From contig NZ_QQBB01000001.1 in NCBI RefSeq assembly GCF_003350535.1, positions 668,727-732,726 on the forward strand: a stretch of DNA of 64,000 bases, given 5' to 3'. Positions 26,694 through 35,707 of the stretch are shown here, in pieces (the first letter of the stretch is position 1; every line of letters begins with the position of its first letter). Under the pieces are notes generated by a model. It had not been told where the DNA came from. It worked only from the letters and a program-made list of their open reading frames with translations, and did not search any database. Position numbers and translations under genes: made by a program. The DNA comes from Microvirga subterranea. Lineage in GTDB: Bacteria; Pseudomonadota; Alphaproteobacteria; Rhizobiales; Beijerinckiaceae.

Positions 26694-26733
26694 CCGTCAT
26701 TCAGGGACCGCGCAGCGGAGCCCGGAACGACGG
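26694..26733. repeat. REP-like palindrome (GGGACCGCGCA type), first copy
   Basis: The arms CCGTC and GACGG at the ends and an imperfect GGGACC/GCCCGG core form a hairpin of about 40 bases. The core GGGACCGCGCA-x-GC-x-GAGCCCGGAA is shared with the sequence at 61028-61060. It sits between GFA and the peptidase gene. Confidence 0.65.
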
Positions 26734-26758
26734 CTGGGGTTAGGTACAGGGAAGCGAC

Positions 26759-28195
26759 ATGCACAACGACCGTCTGAGCCTCGATGAAATCGCCCGCCGC
26801 GTCGACGCGAAGGCCATCGATTATTGCGACCTCAGCGACCGGATCTGGGCGACGCCGGAGCTCGCCTTCGAGGAGCACCGCTCGGTCGAGGCGCAGATCG
26901 CCATGCTGGAGGCCGAGGGCTTCCGTATCACCCGCAATGTCGGCGGCATGGCGACCGCCTTCGTGGCCGAGTTCGGCCGCGGCGGACCGGTCGTGGGCAT
27001 CCTCGGCGAGTTCGACGCGCTGCCCGATTTGGCGCAGAAGTCCGGGGAGATCTCCCACGCGCCGACAATCGCCGGCACGCCGGGCCACGGCTGCGGCCAC
27101 AACCTGCTCGGCGCCGGCTCGGCCCTCGCGGCCGTCGCGTTGAAGGACGCGCTCGAGGCAGAGGGCATCGCCGGCACCGTGCGCTATTACGGCTGCCCGG
27201 CGGAAGAGAGCGGATCCGGCAAGACCTTCATGGCCCGGGCGGGCCTGTTCCACGATCTCGACGCCGCCTTCTGCTGGCATCCGAGCGTCGTGAACGAGGT
27301 GCAGACCACGTCGTCTCTCGCCTGCATCCAGGCCTACTTTCGCTTCCGGGGCCGCGCCTCCCATGCGGCCGCCGCGCCCCATGTGGGCCGCAGCGCGCTG
27401 GACGCGGTGGAATTGATGAACGTGGGCGTCAACTACATGCGCGAGCACATGCCCTCCGATGCGCGCGTGCATTACGCGATCACCAACACGGGCGGCGACG
27501 CGCCGAACGTGGTGCAGGCCTACGCCGAGTCGCTCTACCTCGTGCGCTCGCCCCACCTGCCCGACGCGGAGCGCCTGTTCGAGCGCGTGAAGAAGATCGC
27601 CGAAGGCGCGGCCCTGATGACGGAGACGAGCGTCTCGGTGCAGATCACCGACGCGACGTCAAATGTCGTGCCCAACAAGGTCCTGCAGGAGGCCATGTAC
27701 GAGAACATGCGCCGCCTCGGGCCGCCGACCTTCGACGACGCCGACTTCGCCTTCGCGGAAAAACTGCGCAAGGCGGCGCTGACGGAAGAAGACGTCGTCG
27801 CCAGCGTGAAGCCGCACGACATGTCGCTGAAATCCCGGATCCTGCACGACGGCCTGCTCGCCATGCCGACCCGCGAGGAGGTCATGATGGGCACCACCGA
27901 CGTGGGCGACGTGAGCTGGATCGTGCCGACCGTGCAGTGCCACACGGCCTGCTTCGCGATCGGCACCCCGTTCCACACCTGGCAGCTCGTGGCCCAAGGC
28001 AACCTGCCGGCCGCCCACAAGGGCATGGTGCTGGCCGCCAAGGCCATGGCGTCGACCGCCGCCGATTGCTTGCGCAACCCGGACCTCATCGCCCGCGCCA
28101 AGGCGGAGCTGAAGGAGCGCACCGGCGGCCGGGACTACGTGTGCCCGATTCCCGACGACGTGACGCCGGAGGATCTTCGCGCCAAGGCGGCGTGA
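26759..28195 (+). CDS. M20 family amidohydrolase, AbgB-like
   Basis: The 478-residue product is a metal-dependent peptidase of family M20, nearest in layout to AbgB (p-aminobenzoyl-glutamate hydrolase subunit). The motif G-H-G-C-G-H-N-L-L-G near residue 102 and P-A-E-E-S near 147 carry metal ligands. The dimerisation insert with R-G-R-A-S-H-A-A is present near 198, and F-C-W-H-P near 177 also fits. It would cleave an amide or peptide bond of an acyl-amino acid in the cytoplasm. It lies 17 bases upstream of a D-cysteine desulfhydrase gene, so the two probably form an operon. The start has AGGGAAGCGAC upstream. Confidence 0.87.
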   Translation: MHNDRLSLDEIARRVDAKAIDYCDLSDRIWATPELAFEEHRSVEAQIAMLEAEGFRITRNVGGMATAFVAEFGRGGPVVGILGEFDALPDLAQKSGEISHAPTIAGTPGHGCGHNLLGAGSALAAVALKDALEAEGIAGTVRYYGCPAEESGSGKTFMARAGLFHDLDAAFCWHPSVVNEVQTTSSLACIQAYFRFRGRASHAAAAPHVGRSALDAVELMNVGVNYMREHMPSDARVHYAITNTGGDAPNVVQAYAESLYLVRSPHLPDAERLFERVKKIAEGAALMTETSVSVQITDATSNVVPNKVLQEAMYENMRRLGPPTFDDADFAFAEKLRKAALTEEDVVASVKPHDMSLKSRILHDGLLAMPTREEVMMGTTDVGDVSWIVPTVQCHTACFAIGTPFHTWQLVAQGNLPAAHKGMVLAAKAMASTAADCLRNPDLIARAKAELKERTGGRDYVCPIPDDVTPEDLRAKAA

Positions 28196-28212
28196 GAGAC
28201 GAGGAGCGTGCC

Positions 28213-29220
28213 ATGACGAATGCCGATCATCCGGGGACGTGGCACAAGGTGCCGCTGGCGCATCTGCCCACCCCGCTCGAGCCGCTGCCCGCCCTGTCGC
28301 GTGCCCTCGGCGGCCCGGAAATCTGGGTGAAGCGGGACGACTGCACGGGGCTGGCGGGAGGCGGCAACAAGGCCCGCAAGCTCGAATACCTGATGGCCGA
28401 GGCCCTGGCCCGGAAAGCCGACAGGATCGTGACCGCAGGCGGCATCCAGTCGAACCACGCGCGCCAGACGGCGGCGGCAGCGGCGCGGCTCGGTCTGCGC
28501 TGCACCCTTGTCCTGACCGATTCTGTGCCCGGCCGGGGCACTGCCTATCACGGCAGCGCGAACCTGCTCCTCGACCGGCTCTTCGGCGCTGACATCCGCC
28601 TCTACGAGGGAAGCGCCGATCCGGATGCCGCCATGGCGGAGGTCGCAGCATCCCATGCGGCCGAAGGCGAGCGGCCCTACGTGATCCCGGTAGGCGGTTC
28701 GAATGCGGTCGGCGCCCGCGCCTACGTGGATGCGGCGGCCGAGTTGGCGGACCAAGCCGCGATGCTGGGCCAGCCGTTCAGCCACGTGATCCTGGCCACC
28801 GGCAGCGGCGGAACCCATGCGGGTCTCGCGCTCGGCCTCGCCGCCTGCGACCCGGCGATCCCGGTCATCGGCATCAGCGTCAGCCGCGCCCGCGATGCCG
28901 CGACGGAGCGCGTGCGGACGCTCGTCGAAAGCACCGCCGCACTGATCGGCGTCAAGCGCGATCCCGAGATCCTGGTGGATGACCGCTTCGTCGGTCCCGG
29001 CTACGGCCTGCCGACCGAGGCGATGAGGGAAGCGGTGGGTCTCGCCGCGCGGACGGAAGGGCTTCTGCTCGATCCGGTCTATACCGGCAAGGCGATGGCC
29101 GGTCTGATCGCCCTCGTGCGCGAGGGACGCCTCGCGCAGGGCGACCGGGTCCTGTTCTGGCACACCGGCGGCAGCGTCGCGCTGTTCGCCTATGACGAGG
29201 TCTTTGCCGAGAAGCGGTGA
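28213..29220 (+). CDS. dcyD: D-cysteine desulfhydrase/ACC-deaminase-type PLP enzyme
   Basis: The 335-residue product is a fold-type II PLP enzyme related to D-cysteine desulfhydrase (DcyD) and 1-aminocyclopropane-1-carboxylate deaminase. The catalytic lysine is K53 in [11 protein letters not shown]. The segments [11 protein letters not shown] and G-S-G-G-T-H-A-G follow, with W-H-T-G-G-S near the C terminus as in DcyD. It would convert D-cysteine to pyruvate, sulfide and ammonia; ACC deaminase activity cannot be excluded without active-site comparison. GAGGAG precedes ATG 28213. Genomic context with an M20 hydrolase suggests processing of amino-acid conjugates. Confidence 0.85.
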   Translation: MTNADHPGTWHKVPLAHLPTPLEPLPALSRALGGPEIWVKRDDCTGLAGGGNKARKLEYLMAEALARKADRIVTAGGIQSNHARQTAAAAARLGLRCTLVLTDSVPGRGTAYHGSANLLLDRLFGADIRLYEGSADPDAAMAEVAASHAAEGERPYVIPVGGSNAVGARAYVDAAAELADQAAMLGQPFSHVILATGSGGTHAGLALGLAACDPAIPVIGISVSRARDAATERVRTLVESTAALIGVKRDPEILVDDRFVGPGYGLPTEAMREAVGLAARTEGLLLDPVYTGKAMAGLIALVREGRLAQGDRVLFWHTGGSVALFAYDEVFAEKR

Positions 29221-29338
29221 TTTTCATCCGGTTAGGTGTGTCGACTTTGCGTTTCGGCAAGCGCATTTTGGCATTTCCCAGGGTCGCGCTTGCAAGTCTG
29301 CAACCTTATCTTCCGGGCAGACCGATAAGGAGAGCGTC

Positions 29339-30280
29339 ATGAAGCTGACCGGAATCCATCACCTGACCGCCGTCACGGCGAACGCCGCCGGCAACCATGC
29401 CTTCTACACCCAGGCGCTCGGCCTGCGCCTCGTGAAGAAGACCGTGAACCAGGACGACGTCTCCGCCTATCACCTGTTCTACGCCGACGGGCTCGCCTCG
29501 CCCGGCACGGACATCACGTTCTTCGACTGGCCGGTGGAGCGCGAGCGGCGCGGCACGCACAGCATCGTCAACACGGCCATGCGGGTGAACGGCGAGAAGA
29601 CGCTTGCGTGGTGGAAGGAGCGGTTCGATTCGCTGCGCGTTCCGCACCAGGGCATCGCCGAGCGCGACGGCCGCCTGTGGCTCTTCTTCGAGGATCCGGA
29701 AGGCCAGCGCCTCGCGCTGGTGGACGACGGCGGGCGCGGCGACGAGGCCCATCCGTGGGCGCGCAGCCCCGTCCCGGCCGAGCACCAGATCCGGGGCCTC
29801 GGCCCCATCACCATCAGCGTGCCGCGGATCGACCGCACGGCGGCGGTGCTCACCATGGGCATGGACATGCGCGCCGCGCGGGAATACCGCGCCGGCGACA
29901 CCCCAGTTCATGTGTTCGAGATGGGCGAGGGCGGTCCCTCGGCCGAGCTGCACGTGGCGGTGGAGCCGCATCTCGACCCGGCGCAGCCGGGTGCGGGCGG
30001 CGTGCACCACGTGGCGTTCCGCACGCCCAACGACGAGACCTACCGGGAATGTGCCGAGCGCCTGCGGGCGATGCGGGCGCCGTCGAGCGGACCGGTCGAC
30101 CGCTACTACTTCAAGAGCCTCTATTTCCGCGAGCCGAACGGCATCCTGTTCGAGATCGCCACGGACGGCCCGGGCTTCGCCACCGACGAGCCCATGGAGA
30201 GCCTGGGCGAGCGCCTCGCTCTGCCGCCCTTCCTGGAGCCGCGGAGGGCCGAGATCGAGGCGGGCCTCAAGCCGCTGTAG
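29339..30280 (+). CDS. VOC-superfamily ring-cleaving dioxygenase (MhqO-like)
   Basis: The 313-residue product consists of two vicinal-oxygen-chelate domains. The first starts with I-H-H-L-T-A-V-T near residue 5 and includes K-T-V-N-Q-D-D and F-Y-A-D. The second, from about residue 150, has the pair V-H-H-V-A-F-R-T near 222 and [11 protein letters not shown] near 266, which supply metal ligands in the family. Homologues annotated as MhqO act on hydroquinone-type compounds and aid in resistance to quinones. The substrate here is unknown. AAGGAG lies before ATG 29339. It should be cytoplasmic. Confidence 0.85.
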   Translation: MKLTGIHHLTAVTANAAGNHAFYTQALGLRLVKKTVNQDDVSAYHLFYADGLASPGTDITFFDWPVERERRGTHSIVNTAMRVNGEKTLAWWKERFDSLRVPHQGIAERDGRLWLFFEDPEGQRLALVDDGGRGDEAHPWARSPVPAEHQIRGLGPITISVPRIDRTAAVLTMGMDMRAAREYRAGDTPVHVFEMGEGGPSAELHVAVEPHLDPAQPGAGGVHHVAFRTPNDETYRECAERLRAMRAPSSGPVDRYYFKSLYFREPNGILFEIATDGPGFATDEPMESLGERLALPPFLEPRRAEIEAGLKPL

Positions 30281-30292
30281 GACGCCGACCGT

Positions 30293-30320
30293 CTCCCCCG
30301 TCTGACGAAGGGCGGGGGAG
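30293..30320 (+). terminator. Stem-loop downstream of the VOC dioxygenase
   Basis: CTCCCCCG at 30293-30300 pairs with CGGGGGAG at 30313-30320 around a 12-base loop. Only ATATAGG follows instead of a T run, so it may be a weak terminator or RNA stabiliser. Confidence 0.4.
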
Positions 30321-30421
30321 ATATAGGAATATGATCTAGGACTCGTGCCTTTCCGCATTGAGAACGCAACGAAGTTCTGACACCATCGCTCCGATCGCCA
30401 AAGGCGGACGAGGGGGCTCGG

Positions 30422-31975
30422 ATGTCAAACTTCCTGTCGATGCGGATTTCGGCCTTTGCCGCAGCCCTGGCTCTTGCGGGCGCGGCGACCTCTCCGGCGC
30501 AGGCGCAGGGCGCCGGCCCAACGGCCATGCGAGAGCGGATCGACAGGCTGATCCCGGAATTCGAAGCCTACCTTCAAACCGGCATGAAAGGCTTCAAGGT
30601 GCCGGGCCTCGCCGTCGGCATCGTGCACGACGACAAGCTCATCTACATGAAGGCATTCGGCGCGAAGGAGCTGGGCAAGCCGGATCCGGTGAATCCCGCC
30701 ACGATCTTCCAGATCGGCTCCACCACCAAGGCCTTCTTCAGCGCGACGCTGGCCCAGGCGGTCGATGCGGGCAGGCTCGAATGGAGCGACCGCGTCTCCG
30801 ACCTCCTGCCGGAATTCCAGCTGAGCGATCCCTGGGTCGGACGCGACTTCCGCGTCGTCGATCTCGCCGCCCAGCGCAGCGGATTGACGCCTTACGTGAA
30901 CGATGGCCTGACCGCGCTCGGCTATGACGCCACCACGCTCGTCCGTTCCCTGCGCGGCGCCCCCCTGACGCTGACGTTCCGCTCCGACTTCACCTACACC
31001 AACATCACCCATGTGGCCGGCGGGATGATCCTGGCGCGGAAGATGGGCGTGCCGTCCTGGGGCGACGTGGTCAGGAAGGGCCTCTTCGAGCCCCTGGGCA
31101 TGACCTCGTCCACGACCTCGGCGGCTGCCATCGAGGCGGCGCCCGACCATGCCACCGGCCACCGTCAGGACAAGGACGCCACCGTCGTCATCCCGTTCCA
31201 CGAATCCTTTCCCTACATTCATGGTCCGGCCGGCGGGATCAACTCCAACGTGCCCGACGTATCGCAATGGCTGCGCATGCAGCTCGGGCGCGGTCAGTTC
31301 GAGAACAAGATCATCGTCTCCGAGAAAAACCTCGACGCGACCTGGACCCCCCGCGTCGCCATGAACGAGCGGATTTCCTATGCGCTCGGGTGGGTCGTCA
31401 CCTCGACCCCGAACGGACGGATCATCTGGCACAACGGCGGCACCATGGGCTTCGGCGCCCATATCGGCTTCCTGCCCGACCGCGACGTCGGCGTGGTCGT
31501 TCTCACCAATGCGCAGAATCAGGGGTTTCCCGACGCGGCCGCGCAATGGTTTTACGACCGCCTCCTCGACAACGATGCCGTCGACAACGTGGCGCTCGCC
31601 CTCGAGGCGGCTCGCGCGCGGGAGGTCGCCGACCAGGAGAAGGCCGGGCCTCCGGTCGAAGCTCCCGCCCAGGCCGCGGCGGACCTTGCCGGAACCTACG
31701 CCTCGCCGCTTCTGGGCGACGCCACGGTCAGCGTCGAAGGCCGGACGCTCCGGCTGAGGCTTGAGGATACGGAGGCCGTGCTGACCCTGACGATCCGCGA
31801 CGACGATCTCTTCGACGCGCATCTCGATCCTGCCGGGGCCTACGCGCCCATCGTCGCCATGATGGGCGACGAGGTCGTCGCGCAGGTCCGGTTCGAGCGG
31901 GGCGCCAACGGCGCGGTGAAGACCATGAACTGGATCTCGCCGATCCTGCCGCAGGTCTTCGAGCGTCGACAGTAA
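30422..31975 (+). CDS. Secreted serine hydrolase, class C beta-lactamase/esterase family
   Basis: The 517-residue product has a signal peptide of about 29 residues (A-A-L-A-L-A-G-A-A-T-S-P-A-Q-A-Q) followed by a beta-lactamase-like domain. The nucleophile motif S-x-x-K is S100-T-T-K103. The Y-x-N motif is Y192-T-N194, and H-N-G-G-T-M-G at about 339-345 replaces the K-T-G box. A C-terminal domain of about 100 residues resembles DUF3471 found in such hydrolases. The family includes D-aminopeptidases, esterases and beta-lactamases; the substrate is unknown and beta-lactam cleavage is not implied. It is probably periplasmic. It is followed 20 bases later by a small secreted protein. Confidence 0.88.
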   Translation: MSNFLSMRISAFAAALALAGAATSPAQAQGAGPTAMRERIDRLIPEFEAYLQTGMKGFKVPGLAVGIVHDDKLIYMKAFGAKELGKPDPVNPATIFQIGSTTKAFFSATLAQAVDAGRLEWSDRVSDLLPEFQLSDPWVGRDFRVVDLAAQRSGLTPYVNDGLTALGYDATTLVRSLRGAPLTLTFRSDFTYTNITHVAGGMILARKMGVPSWGDVVRKGLFEPLGMTSSTTSAAAIEAAPDHATGHRQDKDATVVIPFHESFPYIHGPAGGINSNVPDVSQWLRMQLGRGQFENKIIVSEKNLDATWTPRVAMNERISYALGWVVTSTPNGRIIWHNGGTMGFGAHIGFLPDRDVGVVVLTNAQNQGFPDAAAQWFYDRLLDNDAVDNVALALEAARAREVADQEKAGPPVEAPAQAAADLAGTYASPLLGDATVSVEGRTLRLRLEDTEAVLTLTIRDDDLFDAHLDPAGAYAPIVAMMGDEVVAQVRFERGANGAVKTMNWISPILPQVFERRQ

Positions 31976-31995
31976 CGGGACAGGAGACGAGCCCC

Positions 31996-32316
31996 ATGGC
32001 ACAGATGAATCGCTTCGTCCTGACAGCCATCCTGGCCGGCCTCGGCGCCGCCCCGGCATCCGCCCTTCCGGCCGCGTCCCTGTCCGGCCCTGATCCGGTC
32101 GCCGTCCCGGCGCAGTTCTTCCAGTTCTCCATCGACAGCGAGGACGATGGATACATCCACGACCGGCACTACGACTGGAAACAGTATCGCGACGCCACCA
32201 GCCGCAAGGAGCGGGTCCGGGACTATTACCGGATGCAGAAGGAGGCGGAGAAGGATTACTGGCGGGCCCAGAAGGACATGCAGAAGCAGATGATCAAGCG
32301 CCAGCGCGGCTGGTAG
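31996..32316 (+). CDS. Small secreted protein, lysine/arginine-rich, unknown function
   Basis: The 106-residue product starts with a hydrophobic signal-peptide-like head (F-V-L-T-A-I-L-A-G-L-G-A-A-P-A-S-A). It continues with a charged helical tail rich in K, R, D, Y and W, with the repeated pattern Y-Y-R-M-Q-K-E and Y-W-R-A-Q-K-D. No family is recognised. AGGAGACGAG lies before the ATG. It follows the serine hydrolase on the same strand by 20 bases and may be co-expressed. Confidence 0.6.
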   Translation: MAQMNRFVLTAILAGLGAAPASALPAASLSGPDPVAVPAQFFQFSIDSEDDGYIHDRHYDWKQYRDATSRKERVRDYYRMQKEAEKDYWRAQKDMQKQMIKRQRGW

Positions 32317-32365
32317 ACGAGCCTCGGAGCCCGGTTGCGGGAGCGGCGTCGCGTCTCAAGAGGCC

Positions 32366-33283
32366 TCAGGCCATCGCTCGGCCTGAAGCCGCCAGAATTC
32401 CTTCGATGAGATCGACCACGTCGGCCGCCTCGCGCACCGTCGCGAGGCGGCTTTTCTGTCCCGAAAGCAGCCTGGCGAGCTCCGCGATCTGATACCCGTC
32501 GGCGCGGGCCGGCTCGATGTCGCCGCCCGAATGGGTCAGCCGGTACCACTCGCTCATCGCGGCGATGTCCCTCGAGCCCTTCACCTCGAAGCGGTTGAAC
32601 TCCTCGGCCTCGCCCTCGACCGCCGCATCGATGGTCATCCGCGCCTTCGCGAAGTGCAGCACGGCGTGCAGGCGCGTCTCGCTCCCGTTGGGGCCACGCT
32701 CGACCTGCTTCTCGACGATCCTGCCCGGTCCGAACAGGCGGCCGGCCAGGAACATGAAGTGGGACACGACCTCGCGGGTGAAGCCGCCCTGCTCGGGGCC
32801 CGCGAGCCACCCAGCCGCGCCCTGCTGCCAGCCCCGCGGCCAGGTGCGGAAGCGCAGGGTCAGATGGGCCGAGAGATCCTCCCCGAGGGCGCCGGTCTCG
32901 ACCAGCTCCTTCATGCGCACGGCGGCCGGCGCCGTCGCGAAGGGAAAGTTCACGGCCGCCGGCACGCCGGCGCGCTCCACCGCCTCGAGGCAGCGGCGCG
33001 CGCTCGCCGGATCGGCTGTCAGAGGCTTTTCGCAGAACACCGCCTTGCCGGCGTCGACCACGGCCCGGACGAGCTCCTCGTGCGTCGCCGGCGGGGTCGC
33101 GATGTAGATGCACGCGACCGCCGGATCGGAGAGAAGCGCCGCGACGCTCTCCACGCGCGGCACGTCGGTCTCGACCGGCGCGGGATCGTAGGCGCCTCGA
33201 ATCAAGAAATCCGGGTTGGCCTTGAGCCCGCTGATGAAGCGCCGGCCCATGACGCCGAGACCGATGATGCCGATACCCACCAT
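32366..33283 (-). CDS. Gfo/Idh/MocA family NAD(P)-dependent oxidoreductase
   Basis: The 305-residue product has an N-terminal Rossmann fold with G-I-G-I-I-G-L-G-V-M-G at residues 3-13 and the family motif C-E-K-P-L-T near 84-89 with the conserved lysine. The C-terminal alpha/beta sheet domain follows. These enzymes oxidise sugars, inositols or related compounds. The substrate is unknown. ATG 33283 is used because AGGAG lies upstream; an upstream extension is open but lacks a ribosome site. Divergent from a MipA-type porin gene. Confidence 0.88.
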   Translation of the reverse strand: MVGIGIIGLGVMGRRFISGLKANPDFLIRGAYDPAPVETDVPRVESVAALLSDPAVACIYIATPPATHEELVRAVVDAGKAVFCEKPLTADPASARRCLEAVERAGVPAAVNFPFATAPAAVRMKELVETGALGEDLSAHLTLRFRTWPRGWQQGAAGWLAGPEQGGFTREVVSHFMFLAGRLFGPGRIVEKQVERGPNGSETRLHAVLHFAKARMTIDAAVEGEAEEFNRFEVKGSRDIAAMSEWYRLTHSGGDIEPARADGYQIAELARLLSGQKSRLATVREAADVVDLIEGILAASGRAMA

Positions 33284-33487
33284 GACCGCGTGTTCTCCTG
33301 CTGCGATGCCTCTGCCTATAGCGCCTGCCCTGACGCTGCGCGAGGGCGGGGAAAGAAATCGGAAACCTGGATTGTGTATCGATGCGCATTCCGGCCTTGC
33401 GGGACGCTCGCCGCTTCGCCGATCATGCTTGACCTTACGGAATTTTGCGGCCACGAGGGCTCAACCGCAGCCGAAGCAGGAATCGAC

Positions 33488-34318
33488 ATGCGCCTCTCGA
33501 AAACCCTTGCACTCATGCCGTTCCTCGCCATCGGGGCTTCGCTCGCCCCGGCCCAGGCCGCGGACCTGCTCTTTACCCAGGCGCCCGTCGCGTCCGCGAG
33601 CTGGATCGCCACCATCAAGGGCAATCTGAGGGTCGGGCCGTCCTACCCGGGCGCGGACGATTTCAGCGTCGTGGGCTTTCCGTCGGTCAGCTTCCGCCGC
33701 TCCGGCACCCCGGAGCGCTTCAGCGCGCCGGACGATGGCCTGAGCTTCTCGCTCCTGGAGGAATCGGCCGTCCGGGTCGGCTTCGTGGGCCGCTTCCAGG
33801 GCGGGCGCTACTACAAGGACGACCGCCGCCTCTACGGCCTCGACAAGATCGACTGGGCGGTGGAGCCCGGCGTCTTCGTCGAGTACTGGCCGGTGGAGTT
33901 CCTGCGCGCCCGCGCCGAGCTGCGCCGCGGCGTCGGCGGCCATGAGGGCTTCGTGGCCGATCTCGGCCTCGACCTCGTTCAGCGCTTCGGGGCCTTCACG
34001 GTCTCGGTCGGCCCGCGCCTGGCGCTGGGCGACAGCGAGTTCACCCGGACCTATTTCGGCGTGACGCCGCTCGAGGCGGCGATCAACGGCCAGGTCGTGC
34101 CCTATCGTCCGTCCGGCGGCCTCACCTCGGTCGGCGTGACCACGGGCGTGACCTACGAGTGGTCGCCGCAATGGTCGACCACCGCCTTCGTGACCTACAA
34201 GCGCCTCGTGGGCGATGCCGCCGACAGCCCGATCGTCAAGCGCTTCGGCGACGAGAACCAGTTCGGCCTCGGCCTGACGGTCTCCTACTCGTTCGACACC
34301 GGCTTCACGGGCTTCTAA
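33488..34318 (+). CDS. MipA/OmpV family outer-membrane protein
   Basis: The 276-residue product has a cleavable signal peptide (L-A-L-M-P-F-L-A-I-G-A-S-L-A-P-A-Q-A-A) and beta-barrel character with a C-terminal phenylalanine (T-G-F-T-G-F). Alternating strands and the segments V-G-P-S-Y-P-G and Y-S-F-D match the MipA/OmpV family. Members act as scaffolds for murein enzymes or as osmoporin-like proteins. The start at ATG 33488 gives a standard signal peptide. A partial copy of the GCATCGGA repeat (34319-34331) follows the stop codon. Confidence 0.88.
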   Translation: MRLSKTLALMPFLAIGASLAPAQAADLLFTQAPVASASWIATIKGNLRVGPSYPGADDFSVVGFPSVSFRRSGTPERFSAPDDGLSFSLLEESAVRVGFVGRFQGGRYYKDDRRLYGLDKIDWAVEPGVFVEYWPVEFLRARAELRRGVGGHEGFVADLGLDLVQRFGAFTVSVGPRLALGDSEFTRTYFGVTPLEAAINGQVVPYRPSGGLTSVGVTTGVTYEWSPQWSTTAFVTYKRLVGDAADSPIVKRFGDENQFGLGLTVSYSFDTGFTGF

Positions 34319-34353
34319 AGCATCGGACCCGGCCCTGCCGGAGCTGAGGAACG

Positions 34354-35448
34354 ATGGTTTCCGAACTCGTGGCGTCTTGCCGGAGCTGGGTCAGGAGCCT
34401 GTCGCCTGCCGTGTTTCCCTACGGCCGCTTCATGGCGGCCCTGCTGATCGGCGCGCTCGGCGGCTGGATCTTCCTGAAGTTGCGCCTGCCGTTGCCTTGG
34501 ATGCTCGGCTCCATGACCGCCTGCACCCTTGCGGCGCTCCTGCGGGCCCCCATCAAGGCGCCCGGGACGGTGCGGCCGCCGATGACGATGATCATCGGCG
34601 TGATGCTGGGCGCGGGCTTCACGCCCCAGGTCGTCGAGAGCGCCACCCACTGGCTGCCGACGATCCTGGGCCTGATGGCCTTCGTGGCCGTGAGCGGCGC
34701 CGCCTGCGTGTTCTATTTCCGCCGGGTGGCGGGCTTCGACATGCCGACCGCCTATTTCTCCGGAATGCCCGGCGGGCTCGTCGAGATGGTGATCGTCGGC
34801 GAGGACAAGGGCGGCGATCCCCGCCTGATCGCCCTCGTGCATTCGGCCCGGGTCCTCCTCGTGGTGCTCACCCTGCCGTTCCTGATCTGGCTGACCAGCG
34901 GCGTCGTCGTCGGGGCGCGGCCGCAATTCGGCGTGTCGATCACGCAGACGCCCTGGACCGAGGAGGCCTGGCTCCTGGGCACCGCCGTGGTGGGCAGCCT
35001 TGTGGGCCATTTTCTCCGCTTGCCCGCGCGTCTCCTGCTCGGGCCGATGCTGGTCAGCGCCGCCGTCCACATCTCGGGCCTGACGCATTTCGTGCCGGCC
35101 GTGGAGATCGTCACCGCCGCGCAGCTCGTGCTCGGCACCACCATCGGCTGCCGCTTCGCCGGCATCCTGCCCCGCGAGATCCTGCGCATTCTCGTGCTGT
35201 CGCTCGGATCGACGGTCCTCCTGCTCACTATCACTTTCGCGTTCGCGGCCGGCGTGAGCCGCCTCTCGTCCTACAGCGAGGTGACCCTGCTGCTTGCCTA
35301 TTCGCCCGGCGGGCTCGCGGAGATGAGCCTCGTGGCGCTCTCGCTCGGAATCGAGGTCGCCTTCGTGGCGGCGCATCACATTATCCGGGTGTTCCTCGTC
35401 ATGATCGGGGCGGCACCGGTCTTCGCCCTGGTGCGGCGCCGGACCTAG
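34354..35448 (+). CDS. AbrB family membrane protein (duplicated AbrB domain)
   Basis: The 364-residue product contains about ten hydrophobic segments and consists of two AbrB (DUF1727-unrelated, TIGR03082) membrane halves, each of about 150 residues. Conserved pieces are L-P-L-P-W-M-L-G-S-M near residue 45, Y-F-S-G-M-P-G-G-L-V-E-M near 134 and Y-S-P-G-G-L-A-E-M near 313; the G-G-L-x-E-M repeat marks the internal duplication. Such proteins are annotated as putative ammonia monooxygenases or transporters, neither proven. It is likely an inner-membrane transporter. Confidence 0.85.
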   Translation: MVSELVASCRSWVRSLSPAVFPYGRFMAALLIGALGGWIFLKLRLPLPWMLGSMTACTLAALLRAPIKAPGTVRPPMTMIIGVMLGAGFTPQVVESATHWLPTILGLMAFVAVSGAACVFYFRRVAGFDMPTAYFSGMPGGLVEMVIVGEDKGGDPRLIALVHSARVLLVVLTLPFLIWLTSGVVVGARPQFGVSITQTPWTEEAWLLGTAVVGSLVGHFLRLPARLLLGPMLVSAAVHISGLTHFVPAVEIVTAAQLVLGTTIGCRFAGILPREILRILVLSLGSTVLLLTITFAFAAGVSRLSSYSEVTLLLAYSPGGLAEMSLVALSLGIEVAFVAAHHIIRVFLVMIGAAPVFALVRRRT

Positions 35449-35585
35449 ACGCCCCGCGCCCGGAAGCGCCGCCGATGGACCCGTGGCGGCCTCTCCCAAG
35501 ATCGCCGCTCAGGCGGCCTTCTGCTCGAGCAGGCGGGCGGTCTCGTCCTTGAGTCGCAGAGGCCGAGACACTCCTATCCCAGGAC

Positions 35586-35597
35586 TATGTATACATA
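35586..35597. promoter_or_regulatory. GntR/FadR-type operator, distal site
   Basis: TATGTATACATA is a perfect 12-base palindrome. The core GTATAC fits the GT-x-x-AC pattern of FadR-subfamily GntR proteins. It lies 111 bases upstream of the vanA-like start, in a 259-base gene-poor stretch before that gene. A regulator of the same class (37851-38609) is encoded two genes later. Confidence 0.6.
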
Positions 35598-35673
35598 AGA
35601 TCCCATATCCGCCTCTATTGCTGCGGCGCAGCAACGATTTCGCGGGCGAGCAGGCTTGCCGCAAGGGAAGGTC

Positions 35674-35681
35674 TGTATACA
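35674..35681. promoter_or_regulatory. GntR/FadR-type operator, proximal site
   Basis: TGTATACA repeats the core of the palindrome at 35586-35597. It sits 26 bases before the vanA-like ATG and just ahead of the ribosome site GGAGGA. Two sites 86 bases apart (centre to centre) would allow looping or roadblock repression. Confidence 0.55.
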
Positions 35682-35707
35682 CTCTGTCCCCAACGGAGGA
35701 AACAAGC

